DNA of 64,000 nt from Pseudoalteromonas phenolica (GCF_005886345.1 NZ_PNEC01000004.1:62001-126000), one strand, 5' to 3'. Shown: positions 41,659-51,664, counted from the stretch's first letter. The notes: generated by a model not told the origin, from the sequence alone. Program-made: numbers and translations.

Positions 41659-42711
41659 GTGGTTTTATCTTCAACTCCTAAAGATATTTGTATTTTACGT
41701 TTGTCGGCGATTGGTGATGTATGTCATGCCGTGTCGGCCGTACAGGCTATTCAGCGTCATTACCCTGAGGCGAAAATCACTTGGGTGGTGGGCAAAATTG
41801 AAGCCATGTTATTACAAGGTATGCCAGGAGTTGATTTTGTTATTTTCGATAAAAAACAAGGTAAAGCGGCATTTAAACAGTTAAAAGAGACCTTTAAAGG
41901 GCGTCAATTCGATGTGCTACTGCACATGCAAGTAGCGCTTCGAGCCAACCTTGCGGCTCGTTGTATTCCTGCCAAAGTAAAAGTAGGTTTTGATTGGCAC
42001 CGTGCCAAAGAAGGGCACTTCTTATTTACCAATAAACGCATTGCAGCTGAAAAATCAGCGCACGTACTCGAGGGTTTTCGAGGGTTTACTAAAGCCATTG
42101 GTGTGCCACATTACGAGCCAACTTGGCAAATGCCAGTAAGTGATGACGATAAGCAAGTAGCCGCTGAGTTACTATCTGGGCTTGAAAATGTTTTAGTTAT
42201 CTCTCCTGCAGCGAGTAAAAATGAGCGTAATTGGTTGCCAGAGCGCTATGCCGAAACTGCCAAATATGCAAAGCAGAAAGGTTTTAATGTGGTGATCACC
42301 GGTGGTCCGACAGATATGGAGCGCCAACTGGCAACAGACATTATCTCTTACTTAGATTTTGAAGTATTGAACTTGGTTGGCAAAACCACGTTGAAACAAC
42401 TTGTATGTGTATTAGAGCAAGCTAAATTGGTCATTGCTCCTGATACTGGTCCTGCGCACATGGCGGTTACCATGGGCACGCCTGTGATTGGTTTATATGC
42501 TCATTCAAATCCTGCACGCACAGGCCCTTATCTTTATCAAGACTATGTGGTTGAGGTATATCATAAAAACCTTCAAGCACAGTTTAAGAAAAGTGCCGAA
42601 CAATTACCTTGGGGTACGCGAGTTAAAGGCAAAACCTTGATGTCGCAAATTAGCGTGGCAGACGTACAAGCTATGTTCGACCGAGTTTGCAAAGAGCAAA
42701 ACCTTATTTAA
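41659..42711 (+). CDS. Glycosyltransferase family 9 (LPS heptosyltransferase)
   Basis: Translation starts at GTG. The 350-residue GT-B protein has ICILRLSAIGDVCHAVSAV at its start, SPAASKNERNWLPERYAE in the middle and APDTGPAHMAVTMGTPVIGLY, the ADP-heptose-binding motif. It transfers heptose to the LPS inner core. The sequence does not decide between heptosyltransferase I (WaaC) and II (WaaF). gmhB follows 40 bases on. Confidence 0.9.
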   Translation: MVLSSTPKDICILRLSAIGDVCHAVSAVQAIQRHYPEAKITWVVGKIEAMLLQGMPGVDFVIFDKKQGKAAFKQLKETFKGRQFDVLLHMQVALRANLAARCIPAKVKVGFDWHRAKEGHFLFTNKRIAAEKSAHVLEGFRGFTKAIGVPHYEPTWQMPVSDDDKQVAAELLSGLENVLVISPAASKNERNWLPERYAETAKYAKQKGFNVVITGGPTDMERQLATDIISYLDFEVLNLVGKTTLKQLVCVLEQAKLVIAPDTGPAHMAVTMGTPVIGLYAHSNPARTGPYLYQDYVVEVYHKNLQAQFKKSAEQLPWGTRVKGKTLMSQISVADVQAMFDRVCKEQNLI

Positions 42712-42751
42712 CAGTCTTTTATTCTTAAAACTAAACGAATTAGTAATTATC

Positions 42752-43306
42752 ATGACAACGAAACAGAAAGCCGTTTTCCTCGATAGAGATGGGGTGATCA
42801 ATCACGATCACGCTTATGTGCATAAAATTGAAGACTTTGAATTTATCGATGGGGTATTCGACGCTTGTCGTGATTTTATCGCTAAGGGTTATATTTTAAT
42901 TGTGGTGACCAATCAATCGGGCATTGGCCGCGGTTATTATGATGAAGCACAATTTAATCAGCTGACCGAGTGGATGAAAGTACAATTTGCACAGCAGCAA
43001 TGCCCAATAACTGAGGTGTATTTTTGTCCGCACCATCCTAAAAAAGCGCTACCTGAATATTTGCAAGACTGCGACTGTCGTAAGCCAAACCCGGGTATGT
43101 TGCAGCAAGGCATTGATGCATTTGATATTGATGTGTCACAAAGCGTCATGATCGGCGATAAAGTATCAGATATTCAGGCTGCGCGCGCAGCCGGCGTGAA
43201 AACGGCTATTTTAGTCAATTCAGGACAAGCTTTTTCAGAACAAGATGCAGCAGAAGCAGATCAAGTTTGTGTTTCTATTAAAGAAACGGTTGCATTTGTC
43301 TCATAA
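42752..43306 (+). CDS. gmhB: Heptose-1,7-bisphosphate 7-phosphatase
   Basis: The 184-residue HAD phosphatase has FLDRDGVINHD (nucleophile Asp), VVTNQSGIGRGYY, the zinc-binding loop CPHHP with CDCRKPNPGM, and IGDKVSDIQAARAAG. GmhB removes the 7-phosphate in the third step of ADP-heptose synthesis. Length is close to that of E. coli GmhB (191). Confidence 0.95.
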   Translation: MTTKQKAVFLDRDGVINHDHAYVHKIEDFEFIDGVFDACRDFIAKGYILIVVTNQSGIGRGYYDEAQFNQLTEWMKVQFAQQQCPITEVYFCPHHPKKALPEYLQDCDCRKPNPGMLQQGIDAFDIDVSQSVMIGDKVSDIQAARAAGVKTAILVNSGQAFSEQDAAEADQVCVSIKETVAFVS

Positions 43307-43469
43307 ACGTTTACATTCGCCTCAATTTTTGAACAATGGCTCCGTGCATTTATAGTGCGTAGCCCTTACAATACGCCTGTTTAAAATTATTGCGATAGTT
43401 AGGCGCAATGAACAGACAACAAAAACTGTGTGAAAACAGGCACACTGTGCAATTTATTGGAGACTCTAC

Positions 43470-44666
43470 ATGAGAGCATCGGCATTTTATAGTCAACTAC
43501 AAGAGCAGCTTGAGCAGGTAAAAGCAGAAGGCTTATACAAAAGCGAGCGTATTATCACGTCTTCTCAGCAGGCTGAAATTGCAGTAGCAAGTGGTGACTC
43601 AGTAATTAACTTCTGTGCAAACAACTACCTAGGTTTAGCGAATCACCCAAGCTTAATTGAAGCCGCTAAGTCAGGCTTAGATGCCCATGGCTTTGGTGTA
43701 GCGTCAGTACGATTTATTTGTGGTACACAAGACATCCATAAAACACTAGAAGCAAAAGTCAGTGAGTTCTTACAAACTGAAGATACTATTCTTTACTCTT
43801 CTTGTTTTGACGCAAATGCGGGTTTATTCGAAACTATTTTAGGTCCAGAAGATGCGATCATCTCTGACGCCTTAAACCACGCGTCAATCATTGATGGTGT
43901 GCGTTTATGTAAAGCGAAGCGTTTCCGTTACGCAAACAACGACATGGCAGCACTTGAAGAACAACTCATTGCCGCAACTGAAGCGGGCGCGAAAACAAAA
44001 CTAATCGCAACTGATGGCGTGTTCTCAATGGACGGCGTTATCTGTAACTTAGAAGCTGTATGTGATTTAGCGGATAAGTACGACGCACTTGTGATGGTTG
44101 ATGACTCTCACGCTGTTGGCTTTGTGGGTGAAAACGGTCGTGGTACACACGAATACTGCAACGTGATTGACCGCGTTGATATCATCACAGGTACTTTAGG
44201 TAAAGCACTTGGTGGTGCGTCAGGTGGTTACACGTCTGGTAAGAAAGAAGTGATTGATTGGCTACGTCAGCGTTCTCGTCCTTATTTATTCTCAAACTCT
44301 TTAGCGCCTTCAATCGTAACAGCATCAATTGCTGTACTTGATATGCTTAAAGACGGTAAAGCACTACGTGATCAACTTTGGGAAAATGCAGCTTACTTCC
44401 GTGAAAACATGGAAGCGGCAGGTTTTACCTGTGCAGGTAAAGATCACGCAATTATCCCTGTAATGCTTGGTGATGCGAAAGTGGCTGCAGCAATGGCTGA
44501 CAAGTTATTAGCTGAAGGTATCTATGTAACAGGTTTCTCATTCCCTGTTGTACCAAAAGGCCAAGCACGTATTCGTACGCAAATTTCAGCGGCGCATACG
44601 AAAGCGCAGCTAGACAAAGCAATTGATGCCTTTACACGTATTGGTAAAGAGCTAGGTATCATCTAA
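43470..44666 (+). CDS. kbl: Glycine C-acetyltransferase (2-amino-3-ketobutyrate CoA ligase)
   Basis: The 398-residue PLP enzyme has [31 protein letters not shown] and the PLP-lysine motif [17 protein letters not shown]. Length equals E. coli Kbl (398). It cleaves 2-amino-3-ketobutyrate with CoA to glycine and acetyl-CoA, the second step after threonine dehydrogenase. A GGAG site precedes the ATG. tdh follows on the same strand after about 90 bases. Confidence 0.96.
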   Translation: MRASAFYSQLQEQLEQVKAEGLYKSERIITSSQQAEIAVASGDSVINFCANNYLGLANHPSLIEAAKSGLDAHGFGVASVRFICGTQDIHKTLEAKVSEFLQTEDTILYSSCFDANAGLFETILGPEDAIISDALNHASIIDGVRLCKAKRFRYANNDMAALEEQLIAATEAGAKTKLIATDGVFSMDGVICNLEAVCDLADKYDALVMVDDSHAVGFVGENGRGTHEYCNVIDRVDIITGTLGKALGGASGGYTSGKKEVIDWLRQRSRPYLFSNSLAPSIVTASIAVLDMLKDGKALRDQLWENAAYFRENMEAAGFTCAGKDHAIIPVMLGDAKVAAAMADKLLAEGIYVTGFSFPVVPKGQARIRTQISAAHTKAQLDKAIDAFTRIGKELGII

Positions 44667-44756
44667 ATTTATTAAATAGCAATACGCTTATTAATACTGA
44701 AATTCGCCAAATCATAAGTATGATCTGGCGAATTGTTTTTTGCTTGGGACGTAACA

Positions 44757-45782
44757 ATGAAAGCATTATCGAAATTAAAAGCTGAACCTGGGATTTGGAT
44801 GACAGATGCACCAAAACCAGAGGTTGGGCACAATGACTTATTAATCAAGATACGTAAAACTGCGATTTGTGGCACAGACGTACACATTTATAAGTGGGAT
44901 GAGTGGGCGCAAAACACCATTCCTACCCCTATGGTTGTGGGTCATGAATATGTCGGTGAAGTGGTTGGCATGGGTCAAGAAGTGCGTGGTTTTGAGCTTG
45001 GAGACCGCGTATCTGGTGAAGGCCATATTACTTGTGGTCATTGCCGTAACTGTCGTGCTGGTCGCGTACATTTATGTCGAAATACTATTGGTGTGGGTGT
45101 AAACCGTGAAGGCTCATTTGCTGAATATCTAGTTATTCCAGCTTATAACGCATTTAAGATCCCAGATAATATTTCTGACGAATTAGCTTCAATCTTTGAC
45201 CCATTTGGTAATGCAGTACACACAGCACTGTCATTCGACCTAGTTGGTGAAGATGTATTGATCACAGGTGCTGGTCCAATTGGTATTATGGCTGCGGCTG
45301 TGGCGAAGCACGTAGGTGCTCGCCATGTAGTCATCACTGATGTGAACGAATACCGTCTAGAGCTTGCGCGTAAGATGGGTGCAACACGTGCTGTTAATGT
45401 GGCAGAAGAAAAGCTTGAAGATGTGATGGCTGAGCTTGGTATGACTGAAGGCTTTGACATTGGTCTTGAAATGTCAGGTGTACCAGTGGCGTTTAACTCT
45501 ATGTTAAACAACATGAATCACGGTGGTAAGATTGCCATGTTAGGTATTCCACCATCGGATATGGCGGTTGATTGGAACCAAGTTATTTTCAAAGGTTTAG
45601 TGATCAAAGGTATCTATGGTCGTGAGATGTTTGAAACTTGGTACAAAATGGCAAGCCTTATCCAATCTGGTTTAAATCTTGACCCTATCATTACACACCA
45701 GTTCCATATTGATGATTTCCAAACGGGGTTCGATACCATGATCTCTGGTCAATCAGGTAAAGTGATCTTAAACTGGGACTAA
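44757..45782 (+). CDS. tdh: L-threonine 3-dehydrogenase
   Basis: With the ATG giving [15 protein letters not shown], the product is 341 residues, the same as E. coli Tdh. It has the catalytic zinc region [11 protein letters not shown] with GHEYVGEV, the structural zinc cluster [15 protein letters not shown] and a Rossmann motif [11 protein letters not shown]. It oxidises threonine to 2-amino-3-ketobutyrate with NAD+, used by Kbl. A terminator follows. Confidence 0.96.
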   Translation: MKALSKLKAEPGIWMTDAPKPEVGHNDLLIKIRKTAICGTDVHIYKWDEWAQNTIPTPMVVGHEYVGEVVGMGQEVRGFELGDRVSGEGHITCGHCRNCRAGRVHLCRNTIGVGVNREGSFAEYLVIPAYNAFKIPDNISDELASIFDPFGNAVHTALSFDLVGEDVLITGAGPIGIMAAAVAKHVGARHVVITDVNEYRLELARKMGATRAVNVAEEKLEDVMAELGMTEGFDIGLEMSGVPVAFNSMLNNMNHGGKIAMLGIPPSDMAVDWNQVIFKGLVIKGIYGREMFETWYKMASLIQSGLNLDPIITHQFHIDDFQTGFDTMISGQSGKVILNWD

Positions 45783-45800
45783 TAAAGTTCCATTTGTGTT

Positions 45801-45824
45801 AAAGGCGGCAAATGTCGCCTTTTT
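45801..45824 (+). terminator. Terminator after tdh
   Basis: AAAGGCG and CGCCTTT form a seven-base stem followed by further T, 18 bases after the tdh stop. Confidence 0.75.
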
Positions 45825-45844
45825 GTATTTTTGAGAAGTAATTT

Positions 45845-46162
45845 ATGCCGTTTAAACATATTTCAGTTGCACAAACTAAAGCGCTTATGCAACGCGATGA
45901 TGTCGTTATTGCCGATATTCGTGATCCAAATGCATTTTCTGCTGGCCACATGCCTGGCGCCATTCATTTATCAAATGCAAACATCGGCCAGTTTATGGTT
46001 GAGAAAGACTATGAGCAGCCAATCGTGGTGGTTTGCTACCATGGTGTGAGTTCACAAGGTGCTGCAAATTATCTTATAGAACAAGGCTTCGAAGACGTGT
46101 ATAGCATGGACGGTGGTTTTACGCAGTGGGCGCTTGAGCAACCAGAGTCTGTGAGCCAATGA
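45845..46162 (+). CDS. glpE: Thiosulfate sulfurtransferase GlpE
   Basis: The 105-residue single-domain rhodanese has VVIADIRDPNAFSAGHMPGA and the active-site loop VCYHGVSSQGAA with the catalytic Cys. Length and sequence pattern match GlpE (108 in E. coli), which moves sulfane sulfur from thiosulfate to cyanide or thioredoxin. Its stop overlaps the glpG start in ATGA, so the two are coupled as in E. coli. Confidence 0.92.
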   Translation: MPFKHISVAQTKALMQRDDVVIADIRDPNAFSAGHMPGAIHLSNANIGQFMVEKDYEQPIVVVCYHGVSSQGAANYLIEQGFEDVYSMDGGFTQWALEQPESVSQ

Positions 46163-46980
46163 TTTTATTAGGTCAACACTCAGAGCCTAGAGCCTTGCAA
46201 GGCGCAGCTGACTATTTTAAGAGTCAGGGGATCAAGGTTAAGTTGACCTATTTAGACAACCGCACTGCACAAGTGTGGGTATCAGAACAAGATGCTGAGC
46301 GTGCAACGCTGCTGTGGCAAGAGTTTCTAACTGACCCCTATCATGAACGCTATTTAGCGGCGTCATGGCAAACAGGTGATACCCAAGTAAAGTTTAACTA
46401 CATGGGTAAAGATTTAAATCTTGCGAAGCGATTTGTCCGGTTGCATTGGTTTTTAAAGCTTACGTTTATTGTTTGCATCTCGGTTTTTGCAAGCTTTTTC
46501 TTTGCACAAAATCCGCAATCATGGCTTGATAAGTTACTATTTAATCCAAGAGAACCATTTTCATGGTTGACACCTTCTATCATTCACTATGGCGCATTAC
46601 ATCTTATTTTTAATCTGAGCTGGTGGCTGTATTTAGGCAATAAAATTGTGAAGCAAGTGGGTAGTTTGAACTTATTCTTACTATTTTTTATCTCTGCATT
46701 AGTGAGTAATTGGGCTCAGTATTTATTGGTTGATAACCGTTTTGGTGGATTAAGTGGGGTGGTGTATGCCTTGCTGGGTTTTGCATGGATCTACAGTACA
46801 AAACTGCCCGAAGAAAAGCAGTTAATCACTAAGCCAATCGTCGGTTTTATGTTGGTATGGATGGTATTAGGCTTTGCTAACGTGTTATTTATTAGTATGG
46901 CGAACTGGGCGCACCTATTTGGTTTATTAAGTGGAATGGCAATTGCTGTATTACAACTGCCAAACAAAAATCATAGCTAG
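46159..46980 (+). CDS. glpG: Rhomboid intramembrane protease GlpG
   Basis: The 273-residue protein has a soluble N-terminal domain (about 1-90) and six membrane helices. The catalytic serine is in FGGLSGVVYALLGF and the histidine in NWAHLFGLLSGM; INHYGALHLIFNLSWWLY-like residues form helix 2. It cleaves membrane proteins within the bilayer. Its stop overlaps by three bases the stop of the opposite-strand FliL-like gene. Confidence 0.95.
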   Translation: MILLGQHSEPRALQGAADYFKSQGIKVKLTYLDNRTAQVWVSEQDAERATLLWQEFLTDPYHERYLAASWQTGDTQVKFNYMGKDLNLAKRFVRLHWFLKLTFIVCISVFASFFFAQNPQSWLDKLLFNPREPFSWLTPSIIHYGALHLIFNLSWWLYLGNKIVKQVGSLNLFLLFFISALVSNWAQYLLVDNRFGGLSGVVYALLGFAWIYSTKLPEEKQLITKPIVGFMLVWMVLGFANVLFISMANWAHLFGLLSGMAIAVLQLPNKNHS

Positions 46981-47372
46981 TGGTAAAGGTATTTAGTAAA
47001 CAATACTTCGCGGATAATTTCATCTCCGGTTTCATCTTTAAGAAGCTTTTTTAATTTTTCCGCACAACGCTGACGAATTTCTTCACGGCCAGTTAGTGAT
47101 TTAATAGTCTCTTCTGGTTCCTTGCTTAAAATCTGCACAATAGCGTCACGAAGCAGCGGTGTGTGGTGCTCTACAATGGCAATATTCTTCATATCATTTA
47201 ACATTAAATCAACGGTAACACGAATGTATCCCAACTTCTTACTAGATTGCCTAATATAGTTGGTGGTGATGTCAGGTTCAAAACCAAAGTAGCCAACATT
47301 TGCTTCTGCACGAACAGAGCTGCTGCTAAAGGTAAGTAGGAATATAGCAAAAAGGCTTAAGAGCATCTTCAT
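46977..47372 (-). CDS. Orphan FliL-like exported protein
   Basis: The ATG used gives 131 residues with a signal-like N-terminus (MKMLLSLFAIFLLTFSSSSVRA), then GYFGFEPDITTNYI, LGYIRVTVDLML and HHTPLLRDAIVQILSKE, which are typical of the FliL periplasmic domain. FliL sits around the flagellar stator and modulates torque. This copy is not in a flagellar operon and stands between glpG and ubiC, so its role may be different. The alternative start 42 bases upstream is less likely. Confidence 0.8.
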   Translation of the reverse strand: MKMLLSLFAIFLLTFSSSSVRAEANVGYFGFEPDITTNYIRQSSKKLGYIRVTVDLMLNDMKNIAIVEHHTPLLRDAIVQILSKEPEETIKSLTGREEIRQRCAEKLKKLLKDETGDEIIREVLFTKYLYH

Positions 47373-47613
47373 AGTGAGCGAAGTTCCTGTTATTAAAACT
47401 TTCTTTAAAGTCAATTGTATATGTATTTTATGTAAATTTATACTGTGTGGTCCGCTTTTAACAAGTATAGAAATTACTCAGAGAGTTTTCGATAATTCCA
47501 TCATTAAAAATGTAATAGCATGGCTAAAAAGCATAAAAAAGGAAAACCTAAACTTTGTGGCTGTTGTGAGCAATGTTATGATGTGCTGGTTGTAATTTAA
47601 GTAAGATTTTATT

Positions 47614-48138
47614 TTGTTGAAACCCCCTATTTCTATTGATTACTCATGGCGAAGCTCGCTTTGTGAGTTAGCAGTTCCTGCGGCTTTAAAACCGATATTA
47701 GGTGATACAGGGTCACTGACAGCGCGTTTAAAAAGTAAAAGTGAAGACTTTAAAGTGTTACTTTTGAATGAGCAGCCCATCAAAGCCAAGCTACTAGGCA
47801 ATGAATATGGTGATTACATTTGTAGAGAAGTATTATTGCTGTGTGATGATGTGATACAGGTGTATGCGCAAAGCTGGATCTCTCTTCCAGCTTGTGAAAA
47901 AGGGGTTGAGCAACTAGGTGAAACTCCTTTGGGGGAGGTTTTATTTCAAAATGCGTTATGGCAGCGCTCAGAGTTAGAAGTAGCTGAAGTGGAGTCACGA
48001 GAAGAGTTGGCTCAATTACTTAATCGTTCTGACATTAAGAGGATGCCTATATTTGCGAGAAGACGTATTTTCTCTCAATCAGATGCACATGTGATGGTGT
48101 GCGAAGTCTTTTTACCTGAGGTTTTAGATGCAACTTGA
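47614..48138 (+). CDS. ubiC: Chorismate pyruvate-lyase
   Basis: The 174-residue protein has LTARLKSKSEDFKVLLLNEQ, ICREVLLLCDD, ISLPACEKGVEQLGETPLGEVLF and RRIFS with CEVFLPEV at the end, as in UbiC (165 residues in E. coli). It makes 4-hydroxybenzoate from chorismate for ubiquinone. The frame has only TTG starts; two adjacent TTG codons are candidates. It overlaps ubiA by 11 bases. Confidence 0.9.
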   Translation: MLKPPISIDYSWRSSLCELAVPAALKPILGDTGSLTARLKSKSEDFKVLLLNEQPIKAKLLGNEYGDYICREVLLLCDDVIQVYAQSWISLPACEKGVEQLGETPLGEVLFQNALWQRSELEVAEVESREELAQLLNRSDIKRMPIFARRRIFSQSDAHVMVCEVFLPEVLDAT

Positions 48139-49003
48139 CGCCTTAAAGTGGCAACATCGTGAAGCTTATAAGCAGTTGATGAGAACCGATAAGCCGATTG
48201 GAACTTTGCTATTACTCTGGCCGACTTATTGGGCGCTTTGGCTGGCGAATGGTGGCTTGCCTAGTTGGCATCTATTTGTGGTCTTTTCGTTAGGTGTCTT
48301 TGTGATGCGCAGCGCAGGTTGCGTTATTAATGACTTTGCTGACCGCAAGATTGATGGGGCAGTAAAGCGAACTGCTACTCGCCCTCTGGCATTAGGTAAG
48401 GTGTCTGCTGGTGAAGCACTAAGTTTATTTCTAGGCCTTATATTAATTGCTTTTGTGCTTGTGCTCTCGCTGAATTGGCAAACAATTGTTTTATCTTTTG
48501 GGGCATTAGCACTTGCATCATGCTACCCGTTTATGAAGCGTTACACACATTTGCCACAAGTGGTACTAGGCGCGGCTTTTAGCTGGTCTATTCCTATGGC
48601 TTTCATGGCTTCTCAACAGCAAGTACCTATGATTGCTTGGTGGTTGTTTGCGGCTAATTTAATTTGGACTGTAGCCTACGATACTATGTATGCCATGGTA
48701 GACAGAGATGATGACCTAAAATTAGGGGTTAAATCTACGGCCGTGTTATTTGCCGATAATGACAGGGTCATAATTGCAGCGCTAAATATTACTTTTGTTG
48801 GGATTATGGCGGGTATTTTTGCAAGCCAATCATTATCTGCTTTTGCATATTTTGGGTTAATTGCAGCAAGTGGTTTTTTAATTTTTCAACAAACGCTTAT
48901 TCATGAAAGAGTTCGAGAAAACTGTTTTAAAGCATTCTTAAATAATCATTATGTAGGAATGGTGGTATTTTTCGGGTTAGCCGTTGCTTTATGGAGTAAT
49001 TAA
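48128..49003 (+). CDS. ubiA: 4-hydroxybenzoate polyprenyltransferase
   Basis: The 291-residue membrane protein has MRTDKPIGTLLLLWPTYWAL, the first Asp-rich motif NDFADRKIDG, and the second YDTMYAMVDRDDD. UbiA prenylates 4-hydroxybenzoate, the step after UbiC. Length matches E. coli UbiA (290). The overlap with ubiC implies one transcript. Confidence 0.96.
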   Translation: MQLDALKWQHREAYKQLMRTDKPIGTLLLLWPTYWALWLANGGLPSWHLFVVFSLGVFVMRSAGCVINDFADRKIDGAVKRTATRPLALGKVSAGEALSLFLGLILIAFVLVLSLNWQTIVLSFGALALASCYPFMKRYTHLPQVVLGAAFSWSIPMAFMASQQQVPMIAWWLFAANLIWTVAYDTMYAMVDRDDDLKLGVKSTAVLFADNDRVIIAALNITFVGIMAGIFASQSLSAFAYFGLIAASGFLIFQQTLIHERVRENCFKAFLNNHYVGMVVFFGLAVALWSN

Positions 49004-49030
49004 GCAACCAGAATCATCTAAAAAAGTAAT

Positions 49031-49057
49031 AAAAAACCTGCTAAAAGCAGGTTTTTT
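49031..49057. terminator. Bidirectional terminator between ubiA and a LysR gene
   Basis: AAAAAACCTGCT and AGCAGGTTTTTT form a perfect 12-base stem with an AAA loop. The flanking genes converge. Confidence 0.92.
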
Positions 49058-49070
49058 ATCTATTTACAAA

Positions 49071-49964
49071 TTACACTGATAGTGCGCGCCTTTGTTCAAA
49101 TTGCTCAATTAAGCTTACTAATTCTTTGATATTAGCATCTTCGCTTAGTGTGTGGTTTGTTCGAACTAAAACCTGCTCAGTTGGGATGTCTTTATTGGTT
49201 TTAATCAATACAATATCAGACTCTTGAGCAACTAATTTGGAGTGCTCAATACCAGCGATAGCAAAGAGTTCACTATTTTTGATATTGCTCAGCACCTCAT
49301 TAATGTTGCCGACTTTCATTGATGTTGCTTTGTTAAAGCTATCAGCCGTTTCATTTAACATATGCTGGATATGTCTAGATTGGGATAGACAACCAAACAT
49401 AGGGTATTTTACTAACGCTTGTTTTGTCACAGTATCGTTATTAAGCAGTGGGTGATTTTTTGCAACAAACATGATGAGTTGATCAGGAATATATACATCA
49501 GAGCTGGCCAATTCTGCAGAGTGCATGCAAACACTGATATCAATCTCACCTAGTTGCAACTTATTAGTTAAATCGGACTCATCTAGCATTTGCATTTCAA
49601 TTTTTACACTCGGGTGATGTGCTAAAAATTGACCGCAAACTACGGGGACAACACTGCTCATTTGCTGTGTGTAACCAATGACAACTTTGGTATGGTCACT
49701 GCCAAAAAGACTTTGTTTAATATTCTTCTTAGCACTTTCAAGTTCGTTTAAGGTTGTTTTGCAGTAAGCTAAAAATAACTCGCCTTGTTCAGTTAAACGA
49801 ACAGAGCGTGTGGAGCGCTTTACTAACTCACAACCAATTTCATCTTCAAGGGTTTGAATGCTTCGGGTGAGGGCTGAAGTACTAATATTAGTTTGTTCAG
49901 CGGCTTGGCGAAAATGTCGTAAATTGCCTAGAGCAACAAATTGCTCAAGTTGTTCAAATCTCAT
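49071..49964 (-). CDS. LysR-family transcriptional regulator
   Basis: The 297-residue protein has the N-terminal helix-turn-helix (FRQAAEQTNISTSALTRSIQTLEDEIGCELVKRSTRSVRL) and a LysR substrate-binding domain. Neither neighbour is divergent from it, so its target is not evident from position. It lies 109 bases downstream of the HD-GYP gene on the same strand. Confidence 0.9.
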   Translation of the reverse strand: MRFEQLEQFVALGNLRHFRQAAEQTNISTSALTRSIQTLEDEIGCELVKRSTRSVRLTEQGELFLAYCKTTLNELESAKKNIKQSLFGSDHTKVVIGYTQQMSSVVPVVCGQFLAHHPSVKIEMQMLDESDLTNKLQLGEIDISVCMHSAELASSDVYIPDQLIMFVAKNHPLLNNDTVTKQALVKYPMFGCLSQSRHIQHMLNETADSFNKATSMKVGNINEVLSNIKNSELFAIAGIEHSKLVAQESDIVLIKTNKDIPTEQVLVRTNHTLSEDANIKELVSLIEQFEQRRALSV

Positions 49965-50073
49965 TTGAAATTCCTTTTAATTTCAACGGCTCGTATAGAA
50001 CTACGTATTTACCCAATAGTAATACAAATAGCAATAAGGGTGAAATACTTTTTTACATTAAACTTACAAATAA

Positions 50074-51603
50074 CTAATCGGGATAACTATCTCGGATAAT
50101 TATAAACTCATCTAAGTTATTTATAAATAAATCAACAAGTTTGGGATCGAAATGCTTACCTTTTTCCGATTGTATCAGTGAAATAACTTTTTCTAAAGGC
50201 CAAGCTGGTTTATAACAGCGATCACTGCCTAAAGCGTCAAAAACATCAGCTAACGCAGTAATTCGACCAACAATATCAATATCTTGGCCACTTAAGCCTT
50301 GTGGGTAGCCACGGCCATCCCATTTTTCATGATGATGATAAGCGATTATTGCACCGCATTTGAGAATTTCATTACTTGAATTATGGAGGATCTCGTACCC
50401 GACTTGTGCATGAGTCTGCATAATTTCCCACTCTTCAGGGGTCAACTTTCCAGGTTTATTTAAAATTATGTCCGGAATACTAATTTTGCCAATGTCATGT
50501 AAAGGAGAAGCAAGTTTTATAATTTCTGATTGGTAGTCATTCAACCCATACAGCTTGGCTAATAGTTGACTGTAATTAGCAACGCGTTTGACATGAGAGC
50601 CCGTTTCTTTGGAGCGTTTTTCAACGGCTTCTCCTAAAATATACGAAAGCTCTTTTTGTGACTCTTTGACTGTTTCTCGTAATTTAATGTTGTCATAAGC
50701 TAGTGCAATATTATTGGCAAAGAATGCTAACAGTTGGCAATCAGTTTGCTGTAACGCGGAATCTTTACTCACATATAGCATGGTTTCTCCTCCACTTTGC
50801 GAAGGAAAATAGCCAATGTATTCGAATTCAGTTTGCAAAGAATGCTTGTTATTGTGCGTTTCCATGAAAAGCTGTTTTACATTAGCAGGGATTGCCTCCG
50901 TGGTCGGTTCTACGCCTTCTCCAGATGTGGCTAACAACCTAAACTGTTCGGCTTGTGCTCCTTGATTATTCACAGCAGCAGCACAATATATGTCACTTGA
51001 AGATAGCCCCATTACGTCAGAAACATGAGCAAGTATTGTGGAAGCGAACTCACGAACGCTGTTACATCTTAAGAATGAACCTGATGCATCAATTATTCGT
51101 TCAAGGCCAGCTTTATGTTTGGCAATAGTTTGGATATCTCGGTGGGAGCGAAGCGCTGAATAGAGTAAGGTTTTGAGCTTGACCGCGGTTAACTCAGTTT
51201 TATTCTTATAATCATTGATATCGTAATCTCGTATCACGGCTTCTTCAGGGGCTTCGCCAGGTTGTCCTGTCCGGAGTATTAGGCGTATGTCATGATTTCC
51301 TATATCTTGGCGAATATGTTTTATCAGGTCTAGACCAGCATGATTACTTTCCATCACGACATCAATTAAACCGACAGAAATATTTTTTTCCTGATTTAAC
51401 ACCTCTATGGCCTCTTTGGCCGAGTAGGCATGATGAAATCGCAAAGTTTTACCTTCAAACTCGAAACCAGATAGTACGAGTTTCGTAACTTGATGGATAT
51501 CTTCTTCATCATCAACCACGAGTACATCCCAGCAGTCGTCAATATTACTCTGCGCTTGGTGCTCTTGATTTAAATTTTCATCAGAAAATAGGAAATTATC
51601 CAC
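50074..51603 (-). CDS. Response regulator with DUF3369 and HD-GYP output domain
   Basis: Translation starts at GTG. The 509-residue protein has a receiver domain (VLVVDDEEDIHQVTKLVLSG, phospho-acceptor Asp in VGLIDVVM), a DUF3369 region (about 165-320) and an HD-GYP domain (HDIGKISIPDIILNKPG, YHHEKWDGRGYPQGLSG). HD-GYP domains hydrolyse cyclic di-GMP, so phosphorylation probably controls c-di-GMP breakdown. No histidine kinase gene is next to it. A 16-base-pair hairpin lies directly before the start codon. Confidence 0.92.
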   Translation of the reverse strand: MDNFLFSDENLNQEHQAQSNIDDCWDVLVVDDEEDIHQVTKLVLSGFEFEGKTLRFHHAYSAKEAIEVLNQEKNISVGLIDVVMESNHAGLDLIKHIRQDIGNHDIRLILRTGQPGEAPEEAVIRDYDINDYKNKTELTAVKLKTLLYSALRSHRDIQTIAKHKAGLERIIDASGSFLRCNSVREFASTILAHVSDVMGLSSSDIYCAAAVNNQGAQAEQFRLLATSGEGVEPTTEAIPANVKQLFMETHNNKHSLQTEFEYIGYFPSQSGGETMLYVSKDSALQQTDCQLLAFFANNIALAYDNIKLRETVKESQKELSYILGEAVEKRSKETGSHVKRVANYSQLLAKLYGLNDYQSEIIKLASPLHDIGKISIPDIILNKPGKLTPEEWEIMQTHAQVGYEILHNSSNEILKCGAIIAYHHHEKWDGRGYPQGLSGQDIDIVGRITALADVFDALGSDRCYKPAWPLEKVISLIQSEKGKHFDPKLVDLFINNLDEFIIIRDSYPD

Positions 51604-51610
51604 ACTTCAC

Positions 51611-51645
51611 CCTGTCTATACTTATTCAAAATGAGTATAGACAGG
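51611..51645 (-). promoter_or_regulatory. Long hairpin in the 5' leader of the HD-GYP gene
   Basis: The arms CCTGTCTATACTTATT and AATGAGTATAGACAGG pair over 16 positions with one G-T type mismatch and a three-base loop. In the minus-strand mRNA the stem ends seven bases before the GTG, and its last AGG is part of the likely ribosome site AGGGTGA. There is no T tract, so it does not look like a terminator. Confidence 0.6.
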
Positions 51646-51664
51646 AAAGGGCAAGCTTGCTCAA

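Noticed and set aside
43302..43317. Palindrome TAAACGTTTA at the gmhB stop, similar to the GalR operator
   Set aside because: It overlaps the stop codon of gmhB, lacks the outer TG/CA bases on one side, and no sugar-use gene follows. Chance is the simpler explanation.
47374..47595. A 73-codon open frame between the FliL-like gene and ubiC
   Set aside because: Its composition is not protein-like, it has no ribosome site and no recognisable domain.
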